Of a stretch of 64,000 nt of DNA, positions 36,283 through 44,118 are shown in pieces. The stretch covers positions 434,001-498,000 of the forward strand of contig NZ_JACJQO010000005.1 in assembly GCF_014696715.1 (NCBI RefSeq), read 5' to 3'. The notes under the pieces are model-generated. The model saw only the letters and a list, made by a program, of their open reading frames with translations. It was not told the origin of the DNA and did not search any database. The stretch comes from Pseudanabaena sp. FACHB-2040 (GTDB lineage Bacteria; Cyanobacteriota; Cyanobacteriia; Phormidesmidales; Phormidesmidaceae). Position 1 is the first letter of the stretch, and every line of letters starts with the position of its first letter. The translations under genes and the position numbers were made by a program.

Positions 36283-36723
36283 CTAAGCGACAACTGTCAT
36301 TAGTTCAGCCTGCCATGTCTGACGAGCCTGCTCTAAATCAAAGGGAAAAGGCCGCCTTAGGGGACGAAACTCACGGGAATGGGTCGGCCCATGACGCAAG
36401 ACTGCATTGACTAGAACGCAACTTTCTCCACTGAGGTTAATGGCTGCATGGGGAACGCCCGGAGGAATAGTGACCACTTGGGGCGTGCGATCGCACAGCC
36501 CAATATAGCGGTACTGTCGGTTTTGCAACACCACCAGCACCAAACTGCCCTTAACCACCAGTAGCTGATCGGTCTGGAAGTGGTGCACGTATAGGTCATC
36601 CACTGTCCCCGCCGGAATGTCTACCAGCATGGTTTCGTGGCTGGCCTGGGGGGTGTAAAAGGCGGCCATCCCGCCCTTCATTGAATCTAGCTTGCGAACC
36701 TGCACCTGGGCCGTAAGTCCCAT
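36283..36723 (-). CDS. Cupin-fold protein (RmlC-like)
   Basis: 146 residues with a single cupin barrel: DLYVHHFQTDQLLVVKGSLV, then VTIPPGVPHAAINLSGESCV, with His and Gln at metal-ligand positions. It resembles RmlC-like or WxcM-like sugar 3,5-epimerase/isomerase proteins, but the catalytic residues of the dTDP-rhamnose epimerase are not clear, so only the fold is called. ATG 36723 has GGGAGG four bases upstream. Lies between the regulator and pgi on the same strand. Confidence 0.75.
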   Translation of the reverse strand: MGLTAQVQVRKLDSMKGGMAAFYTPQASHETMLVDIPAGTVDDLYVHHFQTDQLLVVKGSLVLVVLQNRQYRYIGLCDRTPQVVTIPPGVPHAAINLSGESCVLVNAVLRHGPTHSREFRPLRRPFPFDLEQARQTWQAELMTVVA

Positions 36724-36855
36724 AAAGCCTCCCGATGGGGCACGAGTCTGCTTATACAGTTTTCTTACTCACATACTAACGAATCATTAAAAAAATGCTT
36801 CGTCTTGAGAAATATGAGCCAAACTATGCTTCTAAGCCGACCCGGCTATCGGGGC

Positions 36856-38445
36856 CTAGGCTACCGCAATTTTAATCTCGTCAGGTTGACCCGGATCTCC
36901 CAGAATGGTCACGCTTCTCTGATTGGCGTTGAGGTGGCGAACAATTTTATAAATAGTCTCTACCTCGTCTAGGGAACCGACCTTAGCGGCCAGGTCAGCC
37001 AGCGTTAGCGGTTGGTCGCTAGCCTGCAGGGCCTGAATCACTTTGGACTGGAGATCGATAACGCTGGCTGCCGCCTTTTTCCCGGCCTCAACCCCTGGTT
37101 GGTGATAAGCGTTGATATTGACCAGGGAGGCATAAAATCCGACGGCCCGTTCGTAGAGGGCAATTAGCGCTCCTACCGTGTGGGCATTGACTTCAGGAAT
37201 GGTCAGCGTGATCGAATCTCGGAAGTTTTCAAAGAGGGCCTGACGGGTGCCCTGCAGCAAGCCCAACAGGAAATCGCCCGAGGTCGCCCCTGCTTCGATT
37301 TCAACCGAGTCTCCCACACGGTCTTTGAGAACTTCGATAAAGGTGACAAAGAAGGTGGGCACGCCTTCCCGCAGCTGCTGCACGTAGGCATGCTGGTCGG
37401 TGCTGCCTTTGTTGCCATAGACCGCAATGCCTTGATAAACCACGTTGCCGTCCAGGTCTTTTTCCTTGCCTAGCGACTCCATCACGAGCTGCTGCAGGTA
37501 GCGGCTAAACAGCAACAGGCTGTCTTTGTAGGGCAAAATTACCATGTCCTTTTCGCCTTTGCCGTTGCCTGCGTAGTACCAGGCTAGGGCCAGCAGCGCA
37601 GCAGGGTTTTGGCGCAGATCGGGAACTCGGGTAGCCGCATCCATCTCTCGCGCTCCGCCCAAGATAGAGCGAATATCGATGCCCTGCAGCGCTGCTGGCA
37701 GCAGACCCACCGCCGAGAGTTCGGAGGTGCGCCCACCCACCCAGTCGTGCATGGGGAAGGTAGCTAGCCAGCCTTCCTGCTTAGCCTGCCGATCGAGACC
37801 GCTATCGACGCCGGTAACCGCAACGGCTTGGCGGGAGAAATGCAGGCCCCGCTGCTCTAAGCAGTGGCGCACTTCAACCATGCCATTGCGGGTTTCGGGG
37901 GTGCCCCCAGACTTGGAGGTGACGATCACTAGGGTCGTGGCCAGGCGGTCTTCTAGCCGCGCCAGTATCCGGTCAATGCCTTCTGGGTCAGTGTTGTCGA
38001 TAAAGTGAATTTGTAGGGGCGGAAAGTCGGGGCCAAGGGCCTGGGCGACAAACTGCGGTCCTAGGGCCGACCCACCAATGCCAATGGAAAGAATGTCAGT
38101 GAAGCGCTCTTGCCCAGGTGGGTAAAGCACTCCGGTACGGATTTGGCTGGCAAATTGCTCAATACCGACCAGCGTATCGACGATGTCTTGGCGCAGTTCG
38201 GGGGTGGGAGCGAGATCGGGATCTCTCAGCCAGTAGTGGCCCACCATGCGGTCTTCATCGGGGTTTGCGATCGCACCTGCTTCTAGCGCCGCCATATCTT
38301 CAAAGGCTTTTTGAAAACGGGGCTGCATCTGGGCCACAAAGGCATCATCAAACCGCATGCGGCTGACATCCAGATAAAAGCTTAGCCCTTCGTTGTAATA
38401 GAGCCAATCCCGATAGCGTTGCCAGAGCGCCGCAGCATCATTCAT
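36856..38445 (-). CDS. pgi: Glucose-6-phosphate isomerase
   Basis: Interconverts glucose-6-phosphate and fructose-6-phosphate in glycolysis, the oxidative pentose phosphate route and the Calvin cycle output. Core signatures: [46 protein letters not shown] and the late [13 protein letters not shown]. 529 residues is the cyanobacterial length. AGGAG eight bases before ATG 38445 decides this start over the GTG three codons upstream. Single gene; the 517-base region upstream is non-coding. Confidence 0.97.
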   Translation of the reverse strand: MNDAAALWQRYRDWLYYNEGLSFYLDVSRMRFDDAFVAQMQPRFQKAFEDMAALEAGAIANPDEDRMVGHYWLRDPDLAPTPELRQDIVDTLVGIEQFASQIRTGVLYPPGQERFTDILSIGIGGSALGPQFVAQALGPDFPPLQIHFIDNTDPEGIDRILARLEDRLATTLVIVTSKSGGTPETRNGMVEVRHCLEQRGLHFSRQAVAVTGVDSGLDRQAKQEGWLATFPMHDWVGGRTSELSAVGLLPAALQGIDIRSILGGAREMDAATRVPDLRQNPAALLALAWYYAGNGKGEKDMVILPYKDSLLLFSRYLQQLVMESLGKEKDLDGNVVYQGIAVYGNKGSTDQHAYVQQLREGVPTFFVTFIEVLKDRVGDSVEIEAGATSGDFLLGLLQGTRQALFENFRDSITLTIPEVNAHTVGALIALYERAVGFYASLVNINAYHQPGVEAGKKAAASVIDLQSKVIQALQASDQPLTLADLAAKVGSLDEVETIYKIVRHLNANQRSVTILGDPGQPDEIKIAVA

Positions 38446-38454
38446 GACCGTCAC

Positions 38455-38971
38455 TCCTCTTTTCTTCCTGCTAAATCCAACTCTACTGCGTGAAGTTTAG
38501 GACACAATCGCCGGAATGCCCCTGAAGTGGTGATGAATTTAAACTGCGAAAAGAATTGATTAACCTTATCCTTCAAGTCTTTCGAATGACGGAGCCAGTC
38601 CTTGACAGACTGGGCTTAGGGTGCAAGCGGGAGATTGCGTCGCAAAAGGTTCAGCGGTTCCTAAACACTTTTACTTGACAGCCCTCAAAGAATACTCAGA
38701 AAAATTCTCTCCAAGGGCTGACCTGTTTAGACACTCATCCGTTGAGGTCGGCAGCTTCGGCAGTATAGCGCGTTTCCTACACAGCCTAGAAAAGCCGCCT
38801 TTCTGTCGTCATTCTGTTGGCAACAAGTCTCAGGCTTATTGAAACAGAATTGCAATAAGATTAGGTTTTAGGTATTCTAAATGACAGGCACCTCTAGCTT
38901 GCCCACCTTGGCAACAGCAGGCTGCTCGTAACGGCAAACCCTGAGCCGACCGCAGTTTTTGGGAGATAGCG
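38455..38971. other. Long intergenic region, mostly unexplained
   Basis: 517 bases between the divergent pgi and ferredoxin-like genes. It holds both promoters and the hairpin at 38679-38720. A 73-codon frame on the plus strand (38621-38842) has no recognisable features and I do not count it. I see no tRNA or known riboswitch. Confidence 0.5.
38679..38720. ncRNA. Two-part hairpin in the pgi/ferredoxin gap
   Basis: CAGCCCT (38679-38685) pairs with AGGGCTG (38714-38720), and AGAAT (38689-38693) with ATTCT (38704-38708) inside it around a ten-base loop. A stem of this kind in a 517-base non-coding gap may be part of a small RNA or a leader. No family is recognised. Confidence 0.3.
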
Positions 38972-39535
38972 ATGAGAGAGGCAACAATTCGGCCCCAATT
39001 TCTAGAGGGCACGTATGTCGGTGAACTAAAGTCGCCTAAAGGCAAGCTGAAGGGAATTCGGCTGCAAACGGCCCGACAGGAGTACCCAATTAAGCTGCCG
39101 AAGTATCTTGTCCCTATCCTGACCCATGAGCTTGAATCTGGCAGCCCCATGCGGGTTTGGGTCACCCCCAAAAAAGATACCTGGATAGCCCTTAATATTA
39201 TTCCGCTCAGCCCCAAAGAGCTGGCAGCCGAGTCGCTGCCGATCGCAACGCCAAGCCTAGCGCAGCCCAGCAAACCCTACTGTGTTCAAGTCTGTAGTAA
39301 GAGCAATTGCTGCAAGCGCGGTAGCAGTGAGGTCTACAGAGCCATGGAGGATGCGATCGCAACCAACCCCAGTCTCAGCAACATTCGTCTAGAGCCCACA
39401 GGCTGCCTGAAAGAATGTAAGAAAGGCCCCTGCATCCGCCTGGCCTCTACCGGCAAAGTATTTACCCAAGTAACTTGCGAGAACGCACCAGCAATACTGG
39501 CAGAACACGGTCCCCGTCCTCAAGTTCTTCGTTAG
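38972..39535 (+). CDS. Thioredoxin-like [2Fe-2S] ferredoxin-domain protein
   Basis: 187 residues in two parts. Residues 1-80 are a small beta domain (GTYVGELKSPKGKLKGIRLQ, MRVWVTPKKDTWIALNI). Residues 100-185 are a thioredoxin-like [2Fe-2S] domain as in NuoE/HoxE: Cys108, Cys113 and Cys145, Cys149 are the likely cluster ligands (VCSKSNCCKRGS, EPTGCLKECKKGPCI); Cys104, Cys114 and Cys154 are extra. Electron carrier of unknown partner. ATG 38972 has GGGAG seven bases upstream. Similar two-part proteins are common in cyanobacteria. Isolated from hydrogenase or NDH genes. Confidence 0.88.
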   Translation: MREATIRPQFLEGTYVGELKSPKGKLKGIRLQTARQEYPIKLPKYLVPILTHELESGSPMRVWVTPKKDTWIALNIIPLSPKELAAESLPIATPSLAQPSKPYCVQVCSKSNCCKRGSSEVYRAMEDAIATNPSLSNIRLEPTGCLKECKKGPCIRLASTGKVFTQVTCENAPAILAEHGPRPQVLR

Positions 39536-39614
39536 ATATCGCTAATTAGACGGCCTAGGGCACAGTCAACCTATCCGGCCTCTGGTCATATAGGCTTCTT
39601 ACGGTAACCAACAA

Positions 39615-39646
39615 CATCAGGGGCGCATAAATGCACACCCCTGATG
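39615..39646. terminator. Terminator between the ferredoxin-like gene and the small lipoprotein gene
   Basis: CATCAGGGG (39615-39623) and CCCCTGATG (39638-39646) are perfect nine-base arms, with an inner GCAT/ATGC pairing. It sits 12 bases from the lipoprotein stop at 39659 and about 80 from the ferredoxin-like stop, so it may serve both. The T-run is weak. Confidence 0.65.
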
Positions 39647-39658
39647 CAGTCTTAGATC

Positions 39659-39901
39659 CTACCCTTCGCCGCCTTCGCCGCCTTCACCCCCTTCAGTTCC
39701 TCCAGGGGCTTCAGGAACAGCTCCAGGGGCTTCAGGAACAGCTCCAGGAGCTTCAGGAACAGCTTCAGGAACGGTCTCCTCCGTAGGTGCTAGATCGCCC
39801 TCAGGTGCCTCTTCTACATCAGTAGCAGGGCCTTCACAGGCCACAAGAGTAGCTGCCAAACCTGCAGCCAAAAAAAGCCCGACTGGCTTGAGTCCTCTCA
39901 T
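39659..39901 (-). CDS. Small lipoprotein with Pro-Glu-Ala and Gly-Gly-Glu repeats
   Basis: 80 residues. A signal peptide ends in the lipobox LVAC (Cys22). The rest is low-complexity: an acidic stretch, three VPEAPGA-type repeats and a GGEGGEGGEG end at the stop. The leader (LKP..LFL..GLAAT..AC) is very like that of the 274-residue lipoprotein at 4675, which continues beyond its Gly-Gly-Glu stretch into a folded domain. This one has no folded domain. It may be a short paralogue that lost the domain, or a separate envelope peptide. Confidence 0.72.
   Translation of the reverse strand: MRGLKPVGLFLAAGLAATLVACEGPATDVEEAPEGDLAPTEETVPEAVPEAPGAVPEAPGAVPEAPGGTEGGEGGEGGEG
39705..39767. repeat. Three tandem 21-base repeats in the small lipoprotein gene
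   Basis: Units 39705-39725 and 39726-39746 are identical (GGGGCTTCAGGAACAGCTCCA) and 39747-39767 differs at two positions. Each encodes seven residues (VPEAPGA type), so copy-number change by slippage keeps the reading frame. Confidence 0.88.
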
Positions 39902-40027
39902 TATAGTTACGCCTTAGCTTCTACTTAACTAAATCGTGCATCCAAGAGATTAGCGATCAACGAAACCAACGTCAATCGTCTTAAAGGTATAGAAATACGC
40001 CAAAATCGGTTTTTTTGAGCCTTGGCA

Positions 40028-40729
40028 TTAAGACGAACTGGCTATCTGATTCAGGCTCCAGTCATAGGGCAAATACTTGACTGTGGTAGCACCAGAAAGC
40101 CCAGCAGCAGGCAGATAAAGCTGGACATAGTCAGGCACAGAGGGCGCAACCCGCAAAAAGTCCTGACGATACCACTTAAAAATTTTGCTGCAGTACAGGG
40201 TCTGCTCAGCCGCTTCATATCTGACCTTCTGAGGGTTTTGGATAAAGCGCTGGGCATCTTCCTCAAGCTGCTGCTCAATCTGGTCGGCCCGATAGGCTCG
40301 ATTGCGCAACAAAGGGCAGCCGGTAGAAGCACAAACTAGCGCAAAGTGAATGCGAGGTTCACTATACTGCTGCCGCAGCAGGCCATGCTCAATCTGGTTA
40401 AGACTAAGCTGCTGCCCGTTAAGGGTATAAATTGACCGGGTGAAGAACCGCCAAAACGCAATCCAGTTGGGAATGCCTAACCAAGTAGGCTGAATCGAGG
40501 CAATGGGATAGCGTTTTAACACTTGCTGAACGGTCAGAGCGTTGTAAAGGTTGAGCAGTAGGGCTAGGCTCTCCTGTCGATCTAGAGCTGCAGGGTCAAA
40601 GGATGAGAGAGAAGCCAGCCAGTCCTCCAACCAGGAAGCAGACTCGGCCTGCCAACGTCGATAGTCAACTCGCCCCTGCAGATTTACGTAAGTCTGCAGC
40701 ATCTCATCCCAAGGGGAAACATTTATCAT
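40028..40729 (-). CDS. DUF547 protein
   Basis: 233 residues with the DUF547 core: NLYNALTVQQVLKRYPIASI, GQQLSLNQIEHGLLRQQY, IHFALVCASTGCPLLRN and KIFKWYRQDFL. The conserved Asn, Glu-His and Cys-Pro pattern hints at a papain-like or transglutaminase-like active site, as proposed for this family, but activity is not established. GGGAGG nine bases before ATG 40729 favours that start over the TTG at 40738. No signal peptide is visible. Divergent from the rhodanese gene. Confidence 0.9.
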   Translation of the reverse strand: MINVSPWDEMLQTYVNLQGRVDYRRWQAESASWLEDWLASLSSFDPAALDRQESLALLLNLYNALTVQQVLKRYPIASIQPTWLGIPNWIAFWRFFTRSIYTLNGQQLSLNQIEHGLLRQQYSEPRIHFALVCASTGCPLLRNRAYRADQIEQQLEEDAQRFIQNPQKVRYEAAEQTLYCSKIFKWYRQDFLRVAPSVPDYVQLYLPAAGLSGATTVKYLPYDWSLNQIASSS

Positions 40730-40824
40730 GACTGCCAACCTCCCTAATAGGCACGCTCATCTGCCAATGTAGTCCTTAAGCCTAAAATAGGGCGGGTCGT
40801 GCAGTTTCTGGCAAAAAACGTCCT

Positions 40825-41328
40825 ATGCTCAGCTTTCTAGTCAGCCCGTTGCGATCTTGGGTCTGGCAGCTTGTAAAAACCAAAATTCGAGCGCGGTTTC
40901 CCTCGGTCAAACCCATCTCAACCCAGAGTCTAGCTACCTGGCTAGATCAAGCGCCCTTCCCGGTTTTGCTAGACGTGCGCCAAGCCGAAGAGTTTGCCGT
41001 CAGCCATCTCCCTGGAGCGCAACATACGCCAAATATTGAATCGGCTATTCAAACAGGCCTAGCACCCGATCAGCCTATCGTCGCCTACTGCTCAGTGGGA
41101 TATCGCTCAGCCCGATTGGTTCAGCAGCTGCAGCAAGCAGGCTTCAGCCAAGTTTATAACCTGGAAGGGTCTATCTTCCAGTGGTTCAACGAAGGCCGCA
41201 GAGTCGTGCAAAACGGGGAGACAGCCGAACGAGTACACCCTTACAACAGCCTCTGGGGAATGCTCCTCACACCCAGCCGAACAACTCCTACAGAGGCAGA
41301 AGTGGAACCACAGCAATCATGTCGTTAG
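40825..41328 (+). CDS. Rhodanese-like domain protein
   Basis: 167 residues. The rhodanese fold is clear, with VLLDVRQAEEFAVSHLPGAQ and active Cys89 in the loop CSVGYRSA, followed by YNLEGSIFQWFNEGR. A complete loop suggests sulphur-transfer or thiol chemistry. The first 30 residues are hydrophobic and basic (LVSPLRSWVWQLVKTK) and may attach to a membrane. The tail of about 40 residues is unconserved. The last 41 bases overlap a possible small membrane-protein gene on the other strand. Confidence 0.9.
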   Translation: MLSFLVSPLRSWVWQLVKTKIRARFPSVKPISTQSLATWLDQAPFPVLLDVRQAEEFAVSHLPGAQHTPNIESAIQTGLAPDQPIVAYCSVGYRSARLVQQLQQAGFSQVYNLEGSIFQWFNEGRRVVQNGETAERVHPYNSLWGMLLTPSRTTPTEAEVEPQQSCR

Positions 41329-41425
41329 AGTTGAGGTGGGCAACAAAGTTAATCAATCCCAAAAGCAGACCAATGCCCAGAATCATAGAAACGGCAACTA
41401 GAAGTCGCCCTACAACGGGTTTCAC
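41288..41425 (-). CDS. Possible 45-residue single-helix membrane protein
   Basis: GTG start at 41425 with GGGAG eleven bases upstream; stop at 41288. The translation begins with a basic stretch (KPVVGRLLVAVSMILGIG), gives one strong membrane helix through about residue 29 (GLLLGLINFVAHL), and ends in SNDMIAVVPLLPL. This is the composition of the small single-span proteins of cyanobacterial photosynthetic and NDH complexes, but I do not recognise a subunit. Overlaps the end of the rhodanese gene tail to tail. The gene might be false. Confidence 0.4.
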   Translation of the reverse strand: MKPVVGRLLVAVSMILGIGLLLGLINFVAHLNSNDMIAVVPLLPL

Positions 41426-41543
41426 AGGTTACTGCGCTCCCAAGCTCGCAATATGTTTAGTCCCCTACCCTATAGCCGGTTGCTGCCTACCCGCGTCTAC
41501 CACGAGACGGACTGGGCGCGCTACTACTCGTTACTTGATCCTG

Positions 41544-42338
41544 CTAGAAATTGCCGGAGACTGCCTTTTTCAGATTGTCGGGAGTGCCAATATCAAGGTA
41601 GCGCCCGGTGGGGAAGACTTCTGCCTCAACCCGTAAGCCCGCTCCAATAGCGGCTTGAATCACGTCGCCAATAGGAATTTCGCTGTAGGAAGGAAACTGC
41701 TTCAGTGTTTGTGGCACCGTGCTGCCAATCAGTTGCTTTAGCTCGGCCTCAATAAATTGGTGCAAAAACTCAGTGAAGCTGGGCTGCCAAACTGCGATCG
41801 CCCACATATATTTCAGGTCAGTACGTTGCGACTTTTCAAAAATGGCTGCAACTCGACCTGCCTTATCAAACTCAACAACACCAACCTTTTCCGGCTGATC
41901 GGTAGGAAACAGCCCCAAGACGACATCGGCTCCCCCCGCTGCCTGTCTTGCCAGCAGTTTGGTGTAGGCCTCTTGCGGTTGAAACAAAATATCAGGAAAG
42001 CCTAGCGCCACTGTCGCCTCTCGGACAAAGGGATAGGCCTGGTTCAAGCTAAACGGCACTCCAAAGGGAACATGGACTGTGAGATAGCCCAGTCGCATGT
42101 CCAGCAGTGCGCCATCGCCTAAATAGGCTGGAATATCCCATTTCCCTGGCCGCAAAATTACCAGAGCTTCGGTAATTCCAGCCTGCCGCATGGCTGTTAA
42201 TAAAGAGTGGCAAGCAACTTTAGGCCCTGTCCCAGCTTGAATGCCCAAGGGAAATAGCTCTTTGCTCATCGGCAGCGGCCCCAGGCGGGTCGCCTGTCCG
42301 GCAGCAGGCATTAGCCCAATGACTCGGGTCAGTGGCAT
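41544..42338 (-). CDS. Sugar-nucleotide transferase (NTP_transferase / RfbA-like)
   Basis: 264 residues of the nucleotidyltransferase fold that makes NDP-sugars from sugar-1-phosphate and NTP. The NTP-binding start GLMPAAGQATRLGPLPMSKE is a variant of the usual GxGTRL...PK signature; LGFPDILFQPQEAYTKLL, GVVEFDKAGRVAAIFEKSQ and YLDIGTPDNLKKAV match the rest. It lacks the left-handed helix of GlgC and the long tail of ADP-glucose enzymes. Specificity unknown. It follows the 2H-phosphoesterase gene by 14 bases. Confidence 0.85.
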   Translation of the reverse strand: MPLTRVIGLMPAAGQATRLGPLPMSKELFPLGIQAGTGPKVACHSLLTAMRQAGITEALVILRPGKWDIPAYLGDGALLDMRLGYLTVHVPFGVPFSLNQAYPFVREATVALGFPDILFQPQEAYTKLLARQAAGGADVVLGLFPTDQPEKVGVVEFDKAGRVAAIFEKSQRTDLKYMWAIAVWQPSFTEFLHQFIEAELKQLIGSTVPQTLKQFPSYSEIPIGDVIQAAIGAGLRVEAEVFPTGRYLDIGTPDNLKKAVSGNF

Positions 42339-42352
42339 GGTCGGCAGTTTTG

Positions 42353-42910
42353 TTAAAGGGACTCAGCGTTGAGGGGTTGACGGTAGAGACAGCGTAGCTG
42401 CCGCACATCTGCCTGGGTTTGGAATGAATCAGGCGCTGCAACAGCCTGCACTTCATTGAAGGCAATTTGAGCTGGGGGGGCAATAGCACCTAGGGGTTGG
42501 TTTTTGACCATGGCATCTGCGATTTCCTGCCGCACCGCTGGCTCTAGCGTTTGATAAAGCAAGCTCAAGTGCGGATTGAGCTGATAGCCAGCTGAGTCCG
42601 GCAAGGCCTGGCGAATTTGCTGAGCCAGTTGAAGAAGCAAATCGCTGGGCTGGAGCTGCACAAAAACGGTTTTAGCAAATACCGAACTCTGCTGTACACC
42701 CACAACATCTAGTGTAAAGCCAGGAATACCCCGTACCGCTACTGCTATCGCCTGCTGTAGGTTCACACTTGCAGGAACCGGCCCACTCTGCAAAGTGACA
42801 TGAGGCAAAAAGGAGGTTGCCCCGTAAGCTTGAGCCAAGCTATCGATCAAAGCCTGAAAATCGGTTAGATATGGTTCAGACGGTACCAGCCAGAAAGAAA
42901 TGTGACCCAC
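42353..42910 (-). CDS. 2H phosphoesterase / cyclic phosphodiesterase-like protein
   Basis: 185 residues of the 2H family (RNA ligase-type cyclic phosphodiesterase, CPDase group). Two catalytic motifs are intact: HVTL with His37 and Thr39, and HLSL with His114 and Ser116, each followed by a hydrophobic strand (FLPHVTLQSGPV and LNPHLSLLYQ). Such enzymes open 2',3'- or 1'',2''-cyclic phosphates, the latter from tRNA splicing. Starts at GTG 42910. Fourteen bases before the nucleotidyltransferase, so probably one transcript. Confidence 0.88.
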   Translation of the reverse strand: MGHISFWLVPSEPYLTDFQALIDSLAQAYGATSFLPHVTLQSGPVPASVNLQQAIAVAVRGIPGFTLDVVGVQQSSVFAKTVFVQLQPSDLLLQLAQQIRQALPDSAGYQLNPHLSLLYQTLEPAVRQEIADAMVKNQPLGAIAPPAQIAFNEVQAVAAPDSFQTQADVRQLRCLYRQPLNAESL

Positions 42911-42982
42911 ACTTCACCCCCCCTTAAATAAATCAGAAGGAAAGAGCCCCCGCGCTCCTCTGCCCCTCTACCTTCGATGCCC

Positions 42983-43396
42983 TCAATGCCCCTTACTATC
43001 TCGCACAAACTGTACATCATGGATCGGACAGCGGGGCGTTTCTACAGTAGAGCTGCGGCGGTACCACTCTTGATGGCAGCTAGCGACGGGGCAGACATAG
43101 TGAGGGCTTTCAATCGGGTTGTGGCTACCGGTCAAAGGCTCGTAAGTTCTTAGCAATTTCAGGATGGCCTCGGCGGGGGTGTGCTCCTCTAGAGACAGTC
43201 GCAGCCACTCTCGCGTCAATTCGTGCTGAGACAGTACCGCTACAATTTGCTGGGTAGCCGGAGGTTCCGTCGGCCCCTGACTTAGCAAACCGGCTAGCTG
43301 GCCGTCTACCTGCTGAGCAATCGGGGTATCGAGAAGTTTGGGCAGGTAAGGCCGGATTTCTTGAGCTATGTTGACAATTTCATCGGCAGAATACAT
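42983..43396 (-). CDS. Conserved hypothetical protein with C-terminal zinc-ribbon-like motif
   Basis: 137 residues, family not recognised. The first ~90 are helical (DEIVNIAQEIRPYLPKLLDT, HTPAEAILKLLRTYEPLTG). The C-terminal part holds YVCPVASCHQEWYRRSS and RCPIHD, a CPxxxCH...CPxH set that could bind one zinc ion. It could be a small nucleic-acid- or protein-binding factor. Lies 72 bases upstream of the 2H-phosphoesterase gene on the same strand. ATG at 43396. Confidence 0.72.
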   Translation of the reverse strand: MYSADEIVNIAQEIRPYLPKLLDTPIAQQVDGQLAGLLSQGPTEPPATQQIVAVLSQHELTREWLRLSLEEHTPAEAILKLLRTYEPLTGSHNPIESPHYVCPVASCHQEWYRRSSTVETPRCPIHDVQFVRDSKGH

Positions 43397-43537
43397 AAAA
43401 ACACCCTAGGTTGAGTGAATGCCTCCATTTTAGTGGGATGTAATTGCGGCCCTTCCTCTGCCAGCGCTGCGACGATAAAACTATTTACACAGATCTGCCG
43501 CCTAGTAAGAATGTCCCTAGAGCCACCCAGGTAACCT

Positions 43538-44029
43538 ATGTCTGAGGCTAACCCCTTCCCACACGCTGACCGATTGCCGCCAGGGTGCTGCTTGAGAAAA
43601 GCTAGGGCAGAAGATAGCTGGGCAATTCGCTGGCGGGTGCTGCAGGCTAGGCTAGACCCGACTCAGCTGCGCTGGCAGCAGTTTTGGGTGATTGAGTGCG
43701 ATAAGGAGATGATCGCCTGCGGCCAGCTGCGCCAATTTGAGGGGGGCCAAGAGTTGGGCAGTCTGGTGGTTGCGCCCCAGTGGCGAGGCCGAGGCCTAGG
43801 CACACTACTGACCACTCATCTGATTCAGCAGGCTAGCGGCCCACTCTACTTGGAATGCTTGGGCGATCGGCTAGCTCATTTTTACTATCGCCTAAGCTTT
43901 AAACCGGCTACTTGGGACACTATGCCGCCAGCCCTGCAAAAAAAGTTTCGCCTCTCCCAACGGATTTCTCGCTGGTTGCGGCTGCCGCTGCACGTTCTTT
44001 GCTATGAAATTCCCCCACTGCAGCCCTAA
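43538..44029 (+). CDS. GNAT-family N-acetyltransferase
   Basis: 163 residues. The acetyl-CoA-binding motif is LGSLVVAPQWRGRGLGTLLTTHLI; FYYRLSFKPAT is the late GNAT strand. N-terminal FPHADRLPPGCCLRKARAED starts the fold. The substrate (small molecule or protein) cannot be told. Followed on the same strand 89 bases later by a methyltransferase gene. Confidence 0.88.
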   Translation: MSEANPFPHADRLPPGCCLRKARAEDSWAIRWRVLQARLDPTQLRWQQFWVIECDKEMIACGQLRQFEGGQELGSLVVAPQWRGRGLGTLLTTHLIQQASGPLYLECLGDRLAHFYYRLSFKPATWDTMPPALQKKFRLSQRISRWLRLPLHVLCYEIPPLQP

Positions 44030-44118
44030 CGTTTAGGCACAATGAAGGAAGCGGGCAAGCGTTCTACCCTTGCCGTTTATCTCCGCTGTCAGAGCTGCCA
44101 ACTGGCCAACATAGATAT

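Noticed and set aside
38621-38842. 73-codon frame in the pgi/ferredoxin gap
   Set aside because: Weak GTG start, no motif, and it overlaps the two-part hairpin. Non-coding RNA or spacer is more likely.
41181-41636. 151-codon plus-strand frame after the rhodanese gene
   Set aside because: It overlaps the rhodanese gene in another frame and the nucleotidyltransferase end, with no family pattern.
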